A stretch of DNA of 64,000 nucleotides from RPQJ01 sp963731105 (GCA_963731105.1 CAVSUM010000024.1:62001-126000), one strand, 5' to 3'. Shown: positions 1-8,705, counted from the first letter of the stretch. A program made the numbers and translations. Notes: generated by a model not told the origin, from the sequence alone.

Positions 1-464
1 GTCGAGGAGACCAGCCGCTCCTGCGAGATGGCGAACTCGCCGCGATGCCAGCGCTCGCCTACTTCGCGCAGCAACGGCTGCAGCACATCGCGCACCAGCT
101 GTTGCGGCGGCAGCATGGCGATCGCGAGCGTCAGGGTCTGCTCGCATTCGGCCGATTGAAAGCGCCGCGCCGCCTCCAGGATCCGCTCGACGAAGGCATT
201 CGACGACGCGCGGCTGCCCTGGTCGGACGGTTCGTTCAGCAGGCCGACCAGTGCATCGTCGCTGAGCGTGGCGAGCCGGCTGATCGGATGCCCGCGCTCG
301 GTTGCCTCGCGCAGCCGCCGCAGGCGCAGCACGTCGTCCGGACGGTAGACGCGTCGTCCGCTGGCGTCCCGGTTCGGGGCCACGATGCCGTGGCGCCGCT
401 CCCAGGCGCGCAGGGTCTCGACGGTGAGGCCGGTGGCCTGTGCGACAGCCTTGATCGAGTACAT
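1..464 (-). CDS. MerR-family transcriptional regulator, partial (3' end outside window)
   Basis: The gene reads leftward from an ATG at 464 and leaves the window still open, so only about the first 154 residues are seen. Residues 1-70 form a MerR winged helix-turn-helix (MYSIKAVAQATG, then LRAWERRHG). The following helical part (RRFQSAECEQ, LLREVGERWHRGEF) resembles the four-helix domain that precedes a B12-binding domain in the CarH/LitR light-responsive group. Assignment to MerR is firm. The CarH/LitR subgroup is inference, because the cobalamin domain would lie beyond base 1. A palindrome lies 29-45 bp upstream of the start and a divergent promoter lies beyond it, as expected for an autoregulated MerR gene. 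Confidence 0.8.
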   Translation of the reverse strand, partial: MYSIKAVAQATGLTVETLRAWERRHGIVAPNRDASGRRVYRPDDVLRLRRLREATERGHPISRLATLSDDALVGLLNEPSDQGSRASSNAFVERILEAARRFQSAECEQTLTLAIAMLPPQQLVRDVLQPLLREVGERWHRGEFAISQERLVSS

Positions 465-492
465 CGGGGGATATTAGACGGCCGGACAGATG

Positions 493-509
493 TGTAAAGG
501 ATTTTTACA
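493..509. promoter_or_regulatory. palindromic operator-like site upstream of merR
   Basis: TGTAAA at 493-498 and TTTACA at 504-509 form a perfect 6-bp inverted repeat around GGATT. It lies between the start of the MerR gene at 464 and the divergent promoter at 530-559, where a MerR-type regulator would bind. Binding itself is inferred. Confidence 0.45.
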
Positions 510-529
510 GCAATAACTTAGACACAGTC

Positions 530-559
530 TTGACATTCGGGCGGGCCGCTCGCTAGGAT
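530..559 (+). promoter_or_regulatory. sigma-70 type promoter reading rightward
   Basis: TTGACA at 530-535 and TAGGAT at 554-559 are separated by 18 bp. No plus-strand coding region follows. The next plus-strand signal is the terminator at 587-615, so the promoter would make a transcript of about 50 nt starting near 566. Confidence 0.5.
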
Positions 560-586
560 TCGGGCCGTCAACGATGACCCCCGTTT

Positions 587-615
587 GGGCGGGACCCTTC
601 CCGCCCATCTTTTTT
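587..615 (+). terminator. rho-independent terminator, plus strand
   Basis: GGGCGGG (587-593) and CCCGCCC (600-606) form a perfect 7-bp stem with a 6-nt loop, followed by ATCTTTTTT. The T-tract is on the plus strand, so it ends rightward transcription from the promoter at 530-559. The GGDEF/EAL gene on the other strand gets no T-tract from this hairpin. Confidence 0.7.
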
Positions 616-637
616 CAGCCGGGGCCGCCGACCAGAT

Positions 638-2671
638 TCAGGCAGGCACGCGCAGGATCGGGTGCTTGCCCGTGGCCTGCCGCAGCACCATCTCCAGGAA
701 CTCGTCGGCCGAGACCGGATCGCCGAACAGGCGACCCTGGCCGAACTGGCAGCCGCTCTTGAGCAGGAAGCTGCGCTGCTCCTCGGTCTCGATCCCTTCC
801 GCCAGCACCTGCAGGCCGAGGCTGCGGCCCATCTCGATGATGGTGCGCACGATGGTCGCGTCGTCCGGGTCGCCCGCCGCATTGCGCACGAACGACTGGT
901 CGATCTTCAGCGTGCCGATCGGGAACTGCTGCAATGCGCTCAGGCTCGAGTAGCCGGTGCCGAAGTCGTCGATCGACAGGTGCACGCCCATGGCCCGCAG
1001 CTCGTCGAGCAGCGGCAGCGTGCGCTCGGCATCGAGCATCAGCGTGGTCTCGGTGATCTCGAGCTCGACGCGGCTGGGCGACACGCCGTGCCGCTCGAAC
1101 ACGCTGCGGCAGCGCGGGATGAAGCTCGCCTGGCTCAGCTCCTTGAGCGACAGGTTGATCGCGACCAGCCCGGGGTCGGCGATCTGCCGCTGCCAGGCCG
1201 CATAGTCGCTGCACACCTGGTCGAGCACCCAGGCGCCGATGTCGCGGATCAGGTGCGACTCCTCGGCGAGCGGGATGAACTGCGCCGGCGCGATGTCGCC
1301 GTGGCCCGGCAGGCGCCAGCGCAGCAACGCCTCGGCGCCCACCACCTTGCCGCTCGCGAGTTCCACCTTGGGCTGGTAGCGCAGCAGGAACTCACGTCGC
1401 TCGAGCGCGCGGCGCAGCTTGCTCTTGAGCAGCAGGCGCTCGACCGCCGCGGCGTTCATCTCCCGCGCGTAGAACACGTGGCAGTTACGGCCCGCGCGCT
1501 TGGCGTGATACATCGCGGCGTCCGCGTTGCGGATCAGGTCGATGACGTTGTCCGCGTCGCCCGGGCAGGATGCGACGCCGATGCTGATCGTGATGCCGAT
1601 CTCGTGCTCGCCCACGTGCAGCGGCCGCGACACGGCTTCGAGCAGCAGCCGCGACAACGCGCCCGCCTGCTCGTGCTCCTCGATCGGATCGGAGGTGGCC
1701 TCGATGAACACGGCGAACTCGTCGCCGGCGAGCCGGCCGACCACCGATTCCTTCGGCAGCGTGCGCGCCAGCCGCTCGCTCAGCGTCTCGAGCACGCGGT
1801 CGCCGGCGGCGTGGCCGAAGGTGTCGTTGACCTCCTTGAAATTGTCGACGTCGAGGTACAGCAGCACCAGGCCGCGCGACTGGCGCAGGCTGCGCGTGAT
1901 CGCCTGGTGCAGCAGGTGCTGGAACTGCATGCGATTCGGCATCTTGGTGAGCATGTCGAAGCGCGCCAGGTAGCGGATGCGGCGCTCGGCGCGCTTGCGC
2001 TCGGTGACGTCGCGCAGCACGAAGATGTTGCCCTGGAAGCCCGGGTCGGCACTGTCGATCGCAGAGGCATGCACCGAGACGGGAATGGTCTGGCCGCGTC
2101 CGGTGCTGACCACGGTCTCGCCGGGCCCCTGCAGCAGGCGTTGCATGTCGAACGCCTGCCGGTGTGCATCTGCCACCAGCGCATCGAGCTCGACGCCGAC
2201 CAGCTCGCCGGCGGCCCTGCCCAGCAGTTCGCTCGCCGCCGCGTTCACGGTGCGCACCCGTCCGTCGGGCGTCGTCACCAGCACCGCGTCGCTCATGCTG
2301 TTGAGCACGGCGTCCAGGTAATCGCGCGAGATCGCGGTGCCCGCGAGTTGCTGCCGCATGCGCTCGAGCGACGACTCGAGCGCTGCCATCTCCCCAACCC
2401 CGCTCGCACGCACCGGCTCGGTGTAGTGGCCGCGGCCAATGCGCTCGGCGCTGTTCATCAGCGCGGTCATGCCGCGGTCCACCCGGTTGACGAGCAGGAA
2501 CGTCAGCCACGCCGCCAGCAGCGACAGCGTCATGCCGATACCGACGACCAGCTCGATCCGATGCTCGACCGTTACGCCGAGCAGAATTGCCGCCACTTCG
2601 GCCGCGGTCAGCAGCAGGCCCGCGGCCAGCACCGTGACCACGTAGCGCGTCTTGAGGCGAATGCGGTTCAT
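638..2671 (-). CDS. membrane PAS-GGDEF-EAL cyclic-di-GMP turnover protein
   Basis: A 677-residue sensor-type protein. Residues 10-62 contain two hydrophobic membrane segments. A HAMP-like linker follows to about 115, then a PAS domain (about 117-225). The GGDEF domain spans about 230-400 with the signature AGDEF at 315-319. The EAL domain spans about 415-665 with EALLRW at 447-452 and a downstream DDFGTGYSS motif. The first Gly of GGDEF is Ala, a variant also found in active cyclases, and I see no RxxD inhibitory site just before it. Both halves keep core motifs, so it could synthesise and/or hydrolyse c-di-GMP; net activity cannot be read from sequence. It is transcribed away from the M15 peptidase gene. 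Confidence 0.92.
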   Translation of the reverse strand: MNRIRLKTRYVVTVLAAGLLLTAAEVAAILLGVTVEHRIELVVGIGMTLSLLAAWLTFLLVNRVDRGMTALMNSAERIGRGHYTEPVRASGVGEMAALESSLERMRQQLAGTAISRDYLDAVLNSMSDAVLVTTPDGRVRTVNAAASELLGRAAGELVGVELDALVADAHRQAFDMQRLLQGPGETVVSTGRGQTIPVSVHASAIDSADPGFQGNIFVLRDVTERKRAERRIRYLARFDMLTKMPNRMQFQHLLHQAITRSLRQSRGLVLLYLDVDNFKEVNDTFGHAAGDRVLETLSERLARTLPKESVVGRLAGDEFAVFIEATSDPIEEHEQAGALSRLLLEAVSRPLHVGEHEIGITISIGVASCPGDADNVIDLIRNADAAMYHAKRAGRNCHVFYAREMNAAAVERLLLKSKLRRALERREFLLRYQPKVELASGKVVGAEALLRWRLPGHGDIAPAQFIPLAEESHLIRDIGAWVLDQVCSDYAAWQRQIADPGLVAINLSLKELSQASFIPRCRSVFERHGVSPSRVELEITETTLMLDAERTLPLLDELRAMGVHLSIDDFGTGYSSLSALQQFPIGTLKIDQSFVRNAAGDPDDATIVRTIIEMGRSLGLQVLAEGIETEEQRSFLLKSGCQFGQGRLFGDPVSADEFLEMVLRQATGKHPILRVPA

Positions 2672-2887
2672 GCCCGGCCAGCCCGCCTGCGCGGAATCCT
2701 GGTGCGTACCCTTGTTGTTCTGAGGCCTTCGACCGAGGTGCCATCATAGTCCCCGGTCTCCGCCGCGGCGAGCGCTGAATGTGCCGCTTGCGCCTGAATT
2801 TGTGACAAATTTTCCGACACTGGAGCCGTCGCCGCGTGCCGGGCCCGGCGTCGAGTCCGGTATGCTGGTGCTCGAGGCCAGCCGCGC

Positions 2888-3598
2888 ATGAACGAACTCG
2901 AGCTGACCGGGCAAGCCCGGACGCACATCGTCGAACTCGACCAGCCGCGGTGCGCGCTGCACTTCGCGGCCGCCACGTCGTTCCTTGCGATGCGCGACGC
3001 CGCGGCGCGGGACGGCATCGATCTCGTCGCGGCGTCGAGCTTCCGCGACTTCGACCGCCAGCTGCACATCTGGAACGCCAAGTGGCGCGGCGAGCGGGCG
3101 CTGCTCGACCGCGACGGCCGGCCGCTCGATGCCGCGGCGCTCGATGCCGGCGAGCGCATCGACGCGATCCTCTGCTGGTCGGCGCTGCCCGGCGGCAGTC
3201 GCCACCACTGGGGCACCGATTGCGACGTGATCGACGCCGCGGCCATGCCCGCGGGCTACCGCGTGCAGCTGGTGCCCCAGGAGTACGAACCGGGCGGGGT
3301 GTTCGAGCGGCTGACGCCGTGGCTCGACGCGCACATGGGGCGCTTCGGCTTCTACCGCCCGTACGCCTCGACGCTTTGCGGCGCCGGCATCGAGCCCTGG
3401 CACCTGAGCTACTGGCCCGTCGCCGACGAGGCGCTCGAGGGACTGACGCTGCCGGTGTTGCGCCGCGCGCTCGACGGCAGCGCGATCGAGGGCAAGGCGC
3501 AACTGCTCGAGCGCCTGCCGGAGGTCTACACGCGCTTCATCCTCGCGGTGGATCACCACGCGCCAGGCGCGAGTCGGCCAGCCGCCCGACCCGCCTGA
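2888..3598 (+). CDS. M15-family D-alanyl-D-alanine carboxypeptidase (VanY-like)
   Basis: A 236-residue zinc peptidase. The family metal motif SxHxxGxxxD is present as SRHHWGTDCD (residues 104-113), and the second motif EPWH at 169-172 provides the catalytic Glu and third zinc-ligand His. M15 enzymes trim D-Ala-D-Ala ends or crosslinks in peptidoglycan. I see no clear signal peptide, so either the N-terminus is further upstream or the enzyme acts on cytoplasmic precursors. The last 62 bp overlap tail-to-tail with the SDR gene on the other strand. The start is the ATG at 2888. Confidence 0.85.
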   Translation: MNELELTGQARTHIVELDQPRCALHFAAATSFLAMRDAAARDGIDLVAASSFRDFDRQLHIWNAKWRGERALLDRDGRPLDAAALDAGERIDAILCWSALPGGSRHHWGTDCDVIDAAAMPAGYRVQLVPQEYEPGGVFERLTPWLDAHMGRFGFYRPYASTLCGAGIEPWHLSYWPVADEALEGLTLPVLRRALDGSAIEGKAQLLERLPEVYTRFILAVDHHAPGASRPAARPA

Positions 3599-4394
3599 CG
3601 AACCAGGCCGGGAACAGCCGCTTCAGTCGCCACGCCAGCCGGTACTCGCGCGGCCAGACGATGTGCAGGTCGCCGCGGGCGGCGCGGCCGAGGATCGCGC
3701 GGGCCGCCGCCGTGGCGTCCTTGGCCGAAGCGGACATGACGCGGCGTGCCATGGCCCGCTCCTCTGCGGGTGCGCGCATCGTCTCGAGCAGGTGCGTGCT
3801 GAAGAAGCCCGGCATGGCGACCGATACCTGGATGCCGGTGCCGGCGAGCTCCGCCGCGGCGGTCTCACTCAGCGAGATCACGGCAGCCTTGGTGGCGTTG
3901 TAGGCCGACATGCGCGGCGCGGCGGCAAAGCCCGCGGAACTCGCGGTGTTGAGCAACAGTCCGGCGCCGGCTGGGCGCATGTGCGCGAGCGCGGCCTGGC
4001 ACCCCCACACCACCCCGAACAGGTTGATGTCCGTGATCCAGCGCCAGTCCGCGGCCGGCGTGGCCTCGACCGCGCCCGCCACCGCGACGCCCGCGTTGTT
4101 GACCATCACGTCGAGACCGCCAGTGCGCTGCGCGAAGTCCGCGACCGACGCCGCGACGAACTCCTCGCGCGAGACGTCGCCGGCGTAGGCGAACGTGAGC
4201 GCGCCGGCACCGTGTAATGCGGCCTCCGCCTCGGCGAGGCGGGTGGCCGACAGGTCCAGCAGCCCGAGCTGCCAGCCGTCGCTCGCCAGCTCTGCGGCGA
4301 TCGCGCGCCCGAGGCCGCTTGCGGCACCGGTGATGAAGGCGCGCTTTGCGGGAAAGCGCCGGGACAGTATCGTGGTGGCCTGTGCTTCGCTCAT
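3537..4394 (-). CDS. short-chain dehydrogenase/reductase (SDR)
   Basis: A 285-residue classical SDR. The cofactor motif TGAASGLGR lies near residue 22, NNAG near 98, and the catalytic YNATK near 164, with a Ser about 13 residues before the Tyr. The substrate is not predictable. The C-terminus after about 245 is basic and hydrophobic (ARRLKRLFPAWFVRR-like), possibly for membrane contact. The start lies 30 bp from the divergent DUF2007 gene. The 3' end overlaps the peptidase gene. Confidence 0.88.
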   Translation of the reverse strand: MSEAQATTILSRRFPAKRAFITGAASGLGRAIAAELASDGWQLGLLDLSATRLAEAEAALHGAGALTFAYAGDVSREEFVAASVADFAQRTGGLDVMVNNAGVAVAGAVEATPAADWRWITDINLFGVVWGCQAALAHMRPAGAGLLLNTASSAGFAAAPRMSAYNATKAAVISLSETAAAELAGTGIQVSVAMPGFFSTHLLETMRAPAEERAMARRVMSASAKDATAAARAILGRAARGDLHIVWPREYRLAWRLKRLFPAWFVRRVGRLADSRLARGDPPRG

Positions 4395-4423
4395 TGCGCC
4401 ATGCTAACCGCGACCTGCCCGCC

Positions 4424-4739
4424 ATGCGCAAGGTCCACACTGCCGAATCGATCATCGAGATCGCTCACCTGCGCAACGTGCTCGAATCCTCGGGCATCGC
4501 CTGCGAGGTGCGCAATGACCGCCTCGGCAGCGTGCTGGGCGAGATCCCGTTCCTCGAATGCTGGCCGCAGCTGTGGGTGCGCCACCCGGGCGACGTGCTG
4601 CGCGCCCGCGGGCTGATCGACGAGGCGCTGCGACCCGCGCCCGACGCCATGGCACTGGCAGTGCCCGGCCTGCGGTGAGCGCATCGAGGCACAGTTCGCG
4701 CAGTGCTGGCGCTGCGCCGCGGATCCGGAGCCGATCGTC
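4424..4739 (+). CDS. DUF2007 protein with C-terminal zinc ribbon (frameshifted)
   Basis: From the ATG at 4424 the first 75 residues match the DUF2007 putative signal-transducing family (HTAESIIEIAHLRNVLESSG, then a GEIPFLECWPQLWV segment). In this frame the protein stops at 4678. Shifting frame near 4650 continues into WQCPACGERIEAQF and CWRC, the four-Cys zinc ribbon that normally ends this family (4656-4715). A single-base indel near 4650 is therefore likely. After the ribbon the shifted frame runs without a stop straight into the hotdog gene at 4740. The end given marks where that gene's TTG start begins. Confidence 0.7.
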
Positions 4740-5447
4740 TTGACCACGTTGACCATCGCCGCCCGCTACAACGGACCGCCGGACTCCGGCAATGGCGGTT
4801 ACGTGTGCGGACTGGTCGCCGTGACCGCGCGCGAGGACGTGACGGTGCGCCTGATTGCGCCGCCGCCACTGGACACGCCGCTCGAACTCGAAGCGACCGG
4901 CGCGGGCGAATGGCTGCTGTCGTCCGCAGGTCGGCCGATCGCCCGCGCTGCGAGGGGCCGCCTCGACCTCGACGTGCCGAGTCCGCCGCGCTACGTGCAG
5001 GCGGTGTGGGCGTCGCAGCACTATCCAGGCTTTCGCGAGCACGCGTTTCCCGGGTGCTTCGTCTGCGGTCCACACCGCCGCCGCGGCGACGGGCTGCGCA
5101 TCTTTCCCGGCATGCTCGACAGCGGCATCGTCGCCGCGCCGTGGCTGCCCGCCGATGCGCTCGACGCAGGCGACGGCAAGGTCGCGGTCGAGTTCCACTG
5201 GGCCGCGCTCGATTGCCCCGGCTATTTCGCGGTGTCGGGCGGCCGCCGGGTCATGGTGCTCGGCGAACTGCAGGCCCATGTGGACCGCCGCGTGCACGTC
5301 GGCGAGCCGTGCACCGTGATCGGCTGGCGGCTTGGCGCCGAGGGCCGCAAGCACTACGCCGGGACGGCCATCTTCGATGAGGACGGGGAGCTGGTGGCCA
5401 GGGCGCGGGCGACGTGGATTGAGTTGAAGAGAGGGGGTAATGACTAG
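4740..5447 (+). CDS. hotdog-fold thioesterase-like protein
   Basis: A 235-residue protein beginning at TTG 4740; a second TTG at 4749 is an alternative. The C-terminal half (GRKHYAGTAIFDEDGELVA, then ARATWIEL) is typical of the last strands of hotdog thioesterases, and a Cys pair occurs in FPGCFVCGP. The catalytic residue and substrate cannot be named. The last five residues (RGGND) and the stop codon come from the heptamer repeat array that starts at 5432, so the native C-terminus has been set by the repeat. It is convergent with ubiB, whose 3' end carries the same array. Confidence 0.55.
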   Translation: MTTLTIAARYNGPPDSGNGGYVCGLVAVTAREDVTVRLIAPPPLDTPLELEATGAGEWLLSSAGRPIARAARGRLDLDVPSPPRYVQAVWASQHYPGFREHAFPGCFVCGPHRRRGDGLRIFPGMLDSGIVAAPWLPADALDAGDGKVAVEFHWAALDCPGYFAVSGGRRVMVLGELQAHVDRRVHVGEPCTVIGWRLGAEGRKHYAGTAIFDEDGELVARARATWIELKRGGND

Positions 5448-5535
5448 GGGGTAGGGGGTAGTGCAGAAGTGAGCGGCCGCAACTTCGGCGACAGTCGTCT
5501 CTTCACTACCCCCTACCCCCTAGTCATTACCCCCT
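5432..5535. repeat. paired heptamer arrays (type B) between convergent hotdog gene and ubiB
   Basis: The 32 bases at 5432-5463 (AGGGGGTAATGACTA, then GGGGGTA repeated, ending GTG) are the exact reverse complement of 5504-5535. The 40-bp centre at 5464-5503 is unrelated sequence. Each arm sits at the 3' end of the gene that reads into it. Both genes end in the residues GGND plus a stop read from the arm. The structure could fold as a 32-bp stem in either transcript. Confidence 0.9.
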
Positions 5536-7166
5536 TTCCTCGCGAGCCCAATCGCGAGCGCTCCGCCGGCCGCCAGCACCACCCCCGGCCACGGATTGAA
5601 GCTGACCGCCAGCCAGACGATGCCGCCGAGCAGCGTCACCGCGCCGACCAGCGTCAGGTCGCGACGGCGGGCGCTGGCGCGCAACTCGGCCCGCAGCTGC
5701 TCGATGCCGGGTTGCTCGACGCGCAGGCGGAAGTTGCCGTCGGAGGCCGCCTGCACGGCCTGCTGCAGGACCTGCGGCAGCATGCGCAGCGCCTCGTTGA
5801 GATCGGGCAACTGTCGGCGTAGCTGCTGCGCGAGGTTGCGGCCGCTCAGGCGGTCGGCCGCCCACTCGCGCAGGATCGGCTGCGCGGTCTGCCACAGGTC
5901 GAGGTCTGGGTAGAGCTGCCGGCCGAGGCCCTCGATCTGCAGCAGCGTCTTCTGCAGCAGGATCAGCTGCGGCTGCACCGTCATCTGGAAGCGGCGCGCG
6001 ACCTCGAACAGCCTGAGCAGCACCTGGCCGAAGGAGATCTCCGACAGCGGCTTGTTGAAGATCGGCTCGCACACCGTGCGCACGGCGGTCTCGAGCTCGT
6101 CGACGCGCGTGTCGGCCGGCACCCAGCCCGAGTCGACGTGCAGCTGTGCAACGCGCCGCCAGTCGCGCTCGAAGAATGCGAGGAAATTCTCGGCCAGGTA
6201 GTGCTGGTCGCGCGCGGTGAGCGTGCCCATGATGCCGAAGTCGACCGCGCAGTACTTCGGCCGCTCGGGATCGTCGAGCTGCACGAAGATGTTGCCGGGG
6301 TGCATGTCGGCATGGAAGAAGTTGTGCCGCAGCACCTGCGTGAAGAAGATCGTGACGCCGTTCTCCGCCAGGCGCTGGATGTTGGTGCCGCGCCGGCGCA
6401 GCTCGTCGAGGTCGTTGATGATCACGCCGCGGATGCGCTCCATCACCATCGCCCCGGGGCGGCAGTAGTCCCAGTACACCGCCGGGACGTGCAGCAGCTC
6501 GTTGCCCTCGAAGTTGCGCTTCAGCTGCGCGGCGTTGGCCGCCTCGCGCATCAGGTCGAGCTCGTCGAGGATGGTCTTCTCGTACTCCTGCACCACTTCC
6601 ACGGGCCGCAGCCGGCGGCCCTCGCTCGCGTAGTCGCGGGCCAGGCGCGCGAACACGTGCATCACCTCGAGGTCGCGCACGATCTTCTCGCGCACCCCGG
6701 GGCGGATGACCTTGACCACCACGTCCTCGCCGGAGCGCAGCTTCGCGACGTGCACCTGCGCGATGGAGGCCGCGGCCAGCGGCGTCTCGTCGAACTCCGC
6801 GAACACCTCGGTGACCGACCGCCCGTAGGCCTCCTCGACGATGGCGCGCGCCTCGGCGCCCGGGAACGGCGGCACGCGGTCCTGCAGCTTCTCGAGTTCG
6901 TCGGCGATGTCGGACGGCAGCAGGTCGCGGCGCGTGGAGAGCGCCTGGCCGAACTTCACCCAGATCGGGCCGAGCTCCTCGAGCGCGAGGCGGATGCGCT
7001 CGCCGCGGCTGCCGCCCTTGCGCCGCTCGAACCACGTGGCGGGCGAGAGGTAGAACGCATAGCGCAGCGGCCGGAACAGGTGCGTGGCGAGGATGATCTC
7101 GTCGAGCCCGTGGCGCACGAGGACGCGCTGGATCTGCAGGAGGCGGCTGATGACGCGCAGGCGCAT
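5520..7166 (-). CDS. ubiB: ubiquinone biosynthesis protein kinase-like UbiB
   Basis: A 548-residue member of the ABC1/UbiB/ADCK atypical kinase family, which supports late ubiquinone biosynthesis at the inner membrane. The family-specific KxGQ motif is KFGQ at residues 71-74. The nucleotide-binding Lys lies in the VVVKVIRPG segment, with the HADMHPGN catalytic loop and DFG further on. Two hydrophobic segments at about 495-540 form the C-terminal membrane hairpin. The final KGGND residues come from the heptamer array. It lies downstream of ubiE-ubiJ in the usual ubiE-ubiJ-ubiB order. Its start is preceded by another heptamer array instead of a clear ribosome binding site. Confidence 0.96.
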   Translation of the reverse strand: MRLRVISRLLQIQRVLVRHGLDEIILATHLFRPLRYAFYLSPATWFERRKGGSRGERIRLALEELGPIWVKFGQALSTRRDLLPSDIADELEKLQDRVPPFPGAEARAIVEEAYGRSVTEVFAEFDETPLAAASIAQVHVAKLRSGEDVVVKVIRPGVREKIVRDLEVMHVFARLARDYASEGRRLRPVEVVQEYEKTILDELDLMREAANAAQLKRNFEGNELLHVPAVYWDYCRPGAMVMERIRGVIINDLDELRRRGTNIQRLAENGVTIFFTQVLRHNFFHADMHPGNIFVQLDDPERPKYCAVDFGIMGTLTARDQHYLAENFLAFFERDWRRVAQLHVDSGWVPADTRVDELETAVRTVCEPIFNKPLSEISFGQVLLRLFEVARRFQMTVQPQLILLQKTLLQIEGLGRQLYPDLDLWQTAQPILREWAADRLSGRNLAQQLRRQLPDLNEALRMLPQVLQQAVQAASDGNFRLRVEQPGIEQLRAELRASARRRDLTLVGAVTLLGGIVWLAVSFNPWPGVVLAAGGALAIGLARKGGND

Positions 7167-7167
7167 G

Positions 7168-7203
7168 GGGAAGCGGATAGTGAATAGCGGATAGCGGATA
7201 GGG
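7168..7203 (-). repeat. heptamer array (type A), single arm before ubiB start
   Basis: On the coding strand this is CTATCCGC repeated with one variant unit (TATTCAC), ending in CTTCCCC directly before the ubiB ATG. No partner arm is found at the 3' end of ubiJ, so this copy cannot form the intergenic hairpin seen elsewhere. Confidence 0.8.
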
Positions 7204-7225
7204 GGCGGAGCGAGCGATGCTCGCG

Positions 7226-7849
7226 CTAGCTCCCCGTCGATTTCGAGCGCGACGCAGGGGCGCGGCGGGCTTCGAGGCGGGCGAGGCGTGCTTCGAGGCG
7301 CTCGGTGTCGTCGCGCAGGCGGTCGACGTCCTCGAGGAACTCGTCGACCTCGATGCGCGTCGGCACGTCGCGGCCTTCCTCCTGCAGGTACTCGACCACG
7401 CTGCCGGTGAACGAGCCGGCCGCCTTGCGGCCCCAGCCGAGCAGGTCGCGCGCGACGTTGGCGACGCGGCGCGCGGCGACGTCGCCGATGGTGCGGGCGA
7501 GTTCCTCCTCGAAGTCCGGCTGCGCCTCGGACAGCAGGTCGCGGAATTTCTGCGCCACCTCCGCATCGCCTTCGATGCGCACGCCGCCACCGCGCAGCGC
7601 GCCTTCGCCCGTGGGGCCGGCGAGCGACAGCAGCGCGAGCGGCGTGCCCGACAGGCTCGCGTCCGCGGCGCCGTCGTGGCGCGAGGTGATCGCGAGGCGT
7701 CCGCCGTCGGCGCGGAAGAAGAACGCGAGCGGCGTGCCCTCGACGGTCAGCGACATCACGCGGCCGTCGAGCTGGCGCACGAGCGCCTGGGCGCGGCGTG
7801 AGTCGCCGACATTGCGGTTGAGGATCTCGGCGAGGTGCTCGAGCAGCAT
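7226..7849 (-). CDS. ubiJ: ubiquinone biosynthesis accessory factor UbiJ (SCP2 domain)
   Basis: A 207-residue protein with an N-terminal SCP2 sterol-carrier-like lipid-binding domain (about residues 10-110) and a C-terminal coiled coil rich in Arg/Glu/Leu (about 165-195). UbiJ binds ubiquinone intermediates and organises the Ubi complex. Its position between ubiE and ubiB is the usual gammaproteobacterial arrangement and supports the call more than sequence identity does. The start at 7849 lies 1 bp after the ubiE stop codon, so translational coupling is likely. Confidence 0.88.
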   Translation of the reverse strand: MLLEHLAEILNRNVGDSRRAQALVRQLDGRVMSLTVEGTPLAFFFRADGGRLAITSRHDGAADASLSGTPLALLSLAGPTGEGALRGGGVRIEGDAEVAQKFRDLLSEAQPDFEEELARTIGDVAARRVANVARDLLGWGRKAAGSFTGSVVEYLQEEGRDVPTRIEVDEFLEDVDRLRDDTERLEARLARLEARRAPASRSKSTGS

Positions 7850-7850
7850 G

Positions 7851-8631
7851 TCAGTAGCGGAAGCCCTTGTGCATCGCGACGATGCCGCCGCTCAGGTTGT
7901 GGTAGCTGCAGTCCTCGAGGCCGGCCTCCTGCATCATGCCCTTGAGGGTTTCCTGGTCGGGGAACTTGCGGATCGATTCGGCGAGGTACTGGTAGCTGTC
8001 GGAATCGCCGGCCACGCGCTTGCCGAGCCACGGCAGCACGCTGAACGAATAGACGTCGTAGATCGGCTTCAGGCCCGGGCACGACGGGCTTCGAGAACTC
8101 GAGCACCAGCAGCCGCCCGCCCGGACGCAGCACGCGACGCATCGAGGCGAGCGCCGCCGGCTTGTCGGTCACGTTGCGCAGGCCGAACGCGATCGTCACG
8201 CAGTCGAAGCTCTCGTCGGCGAACGGCAGGCATTCGGCGTTCGCGAGCGAGAAGCGCACGTTGCGCATCAGCCCGCGGTCGAGCAGGCGGTTGCGCCCCA
8301 CGCCGAGCATCGCCTCGTTGATGTCCGACAGCACCACCAGTCCGCGCTCGCCGACCTGCCGCGCCATGCCGGCGGCGATGTCGCCGGTGCCGCCCGCCAC
8401 GTCGAGCGCCATCTGGCCGGGCCGCAGTCCGGTCTGCGACAGCGTGTAGCGCTTCCACAGCCGGTGCACGCCCGCCGACATCAGGTCGTTCATCAGGTCG
8501 TACTTGTCGGCCACGGAGTCGAAGACCGCACGGACGTGCTTCGCCTTCTCGGCCGCCGGCACTTCCTTGTAACCGAAGTCCGCCGTGCCCGGCCGGGAGG
8601 CGCGGGGCGTTTCTGGGGATTTCTCGCTCAT
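7851..8631 (-). CDS. ubiE: demethylmenaquinone/ubiquinone C-methyltransferase UbiE (one frameshift)
   Basis: Class I SAM methyltransferase acting on the ubiquinone (and menaquinone) ring. From the ATG at 8631 the protein reads to LEFSKPVVPG with the SAM motif VAGGTGDIA and the family motif AFGLRNVTD. Near 8070 the frame breaks in a GCCCGGGC run. The remainder continues in another frame with MLPWLGKRVAGDS and ends at HKGFRY. The span is 781 bp, one base over a multiple of three. Removing one base restores a normal protein of about 259 residues. Because the enzyme is needed for ubiquinone, an assembly or sequencing error is more likely than a real mutation. Confidence 0.9.
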
Positions 8632-8705
8632 GAGGCCCGACATTCTACGCGGTTGCCCGCCAGCCTGTTCGCAAGCAGCCGCTGCGGGATTTGGCAGTCG
8701 GGGCT

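Noticed and set aside
662..2749. 695-codon plus-strand frame opposite the GGDEF/EAL gene
   Set aside because: Low-complexity His/Arg/Ala translation with no motifs, while the minus strand encodes a textbook PAS-GGDEF-EAL protein.
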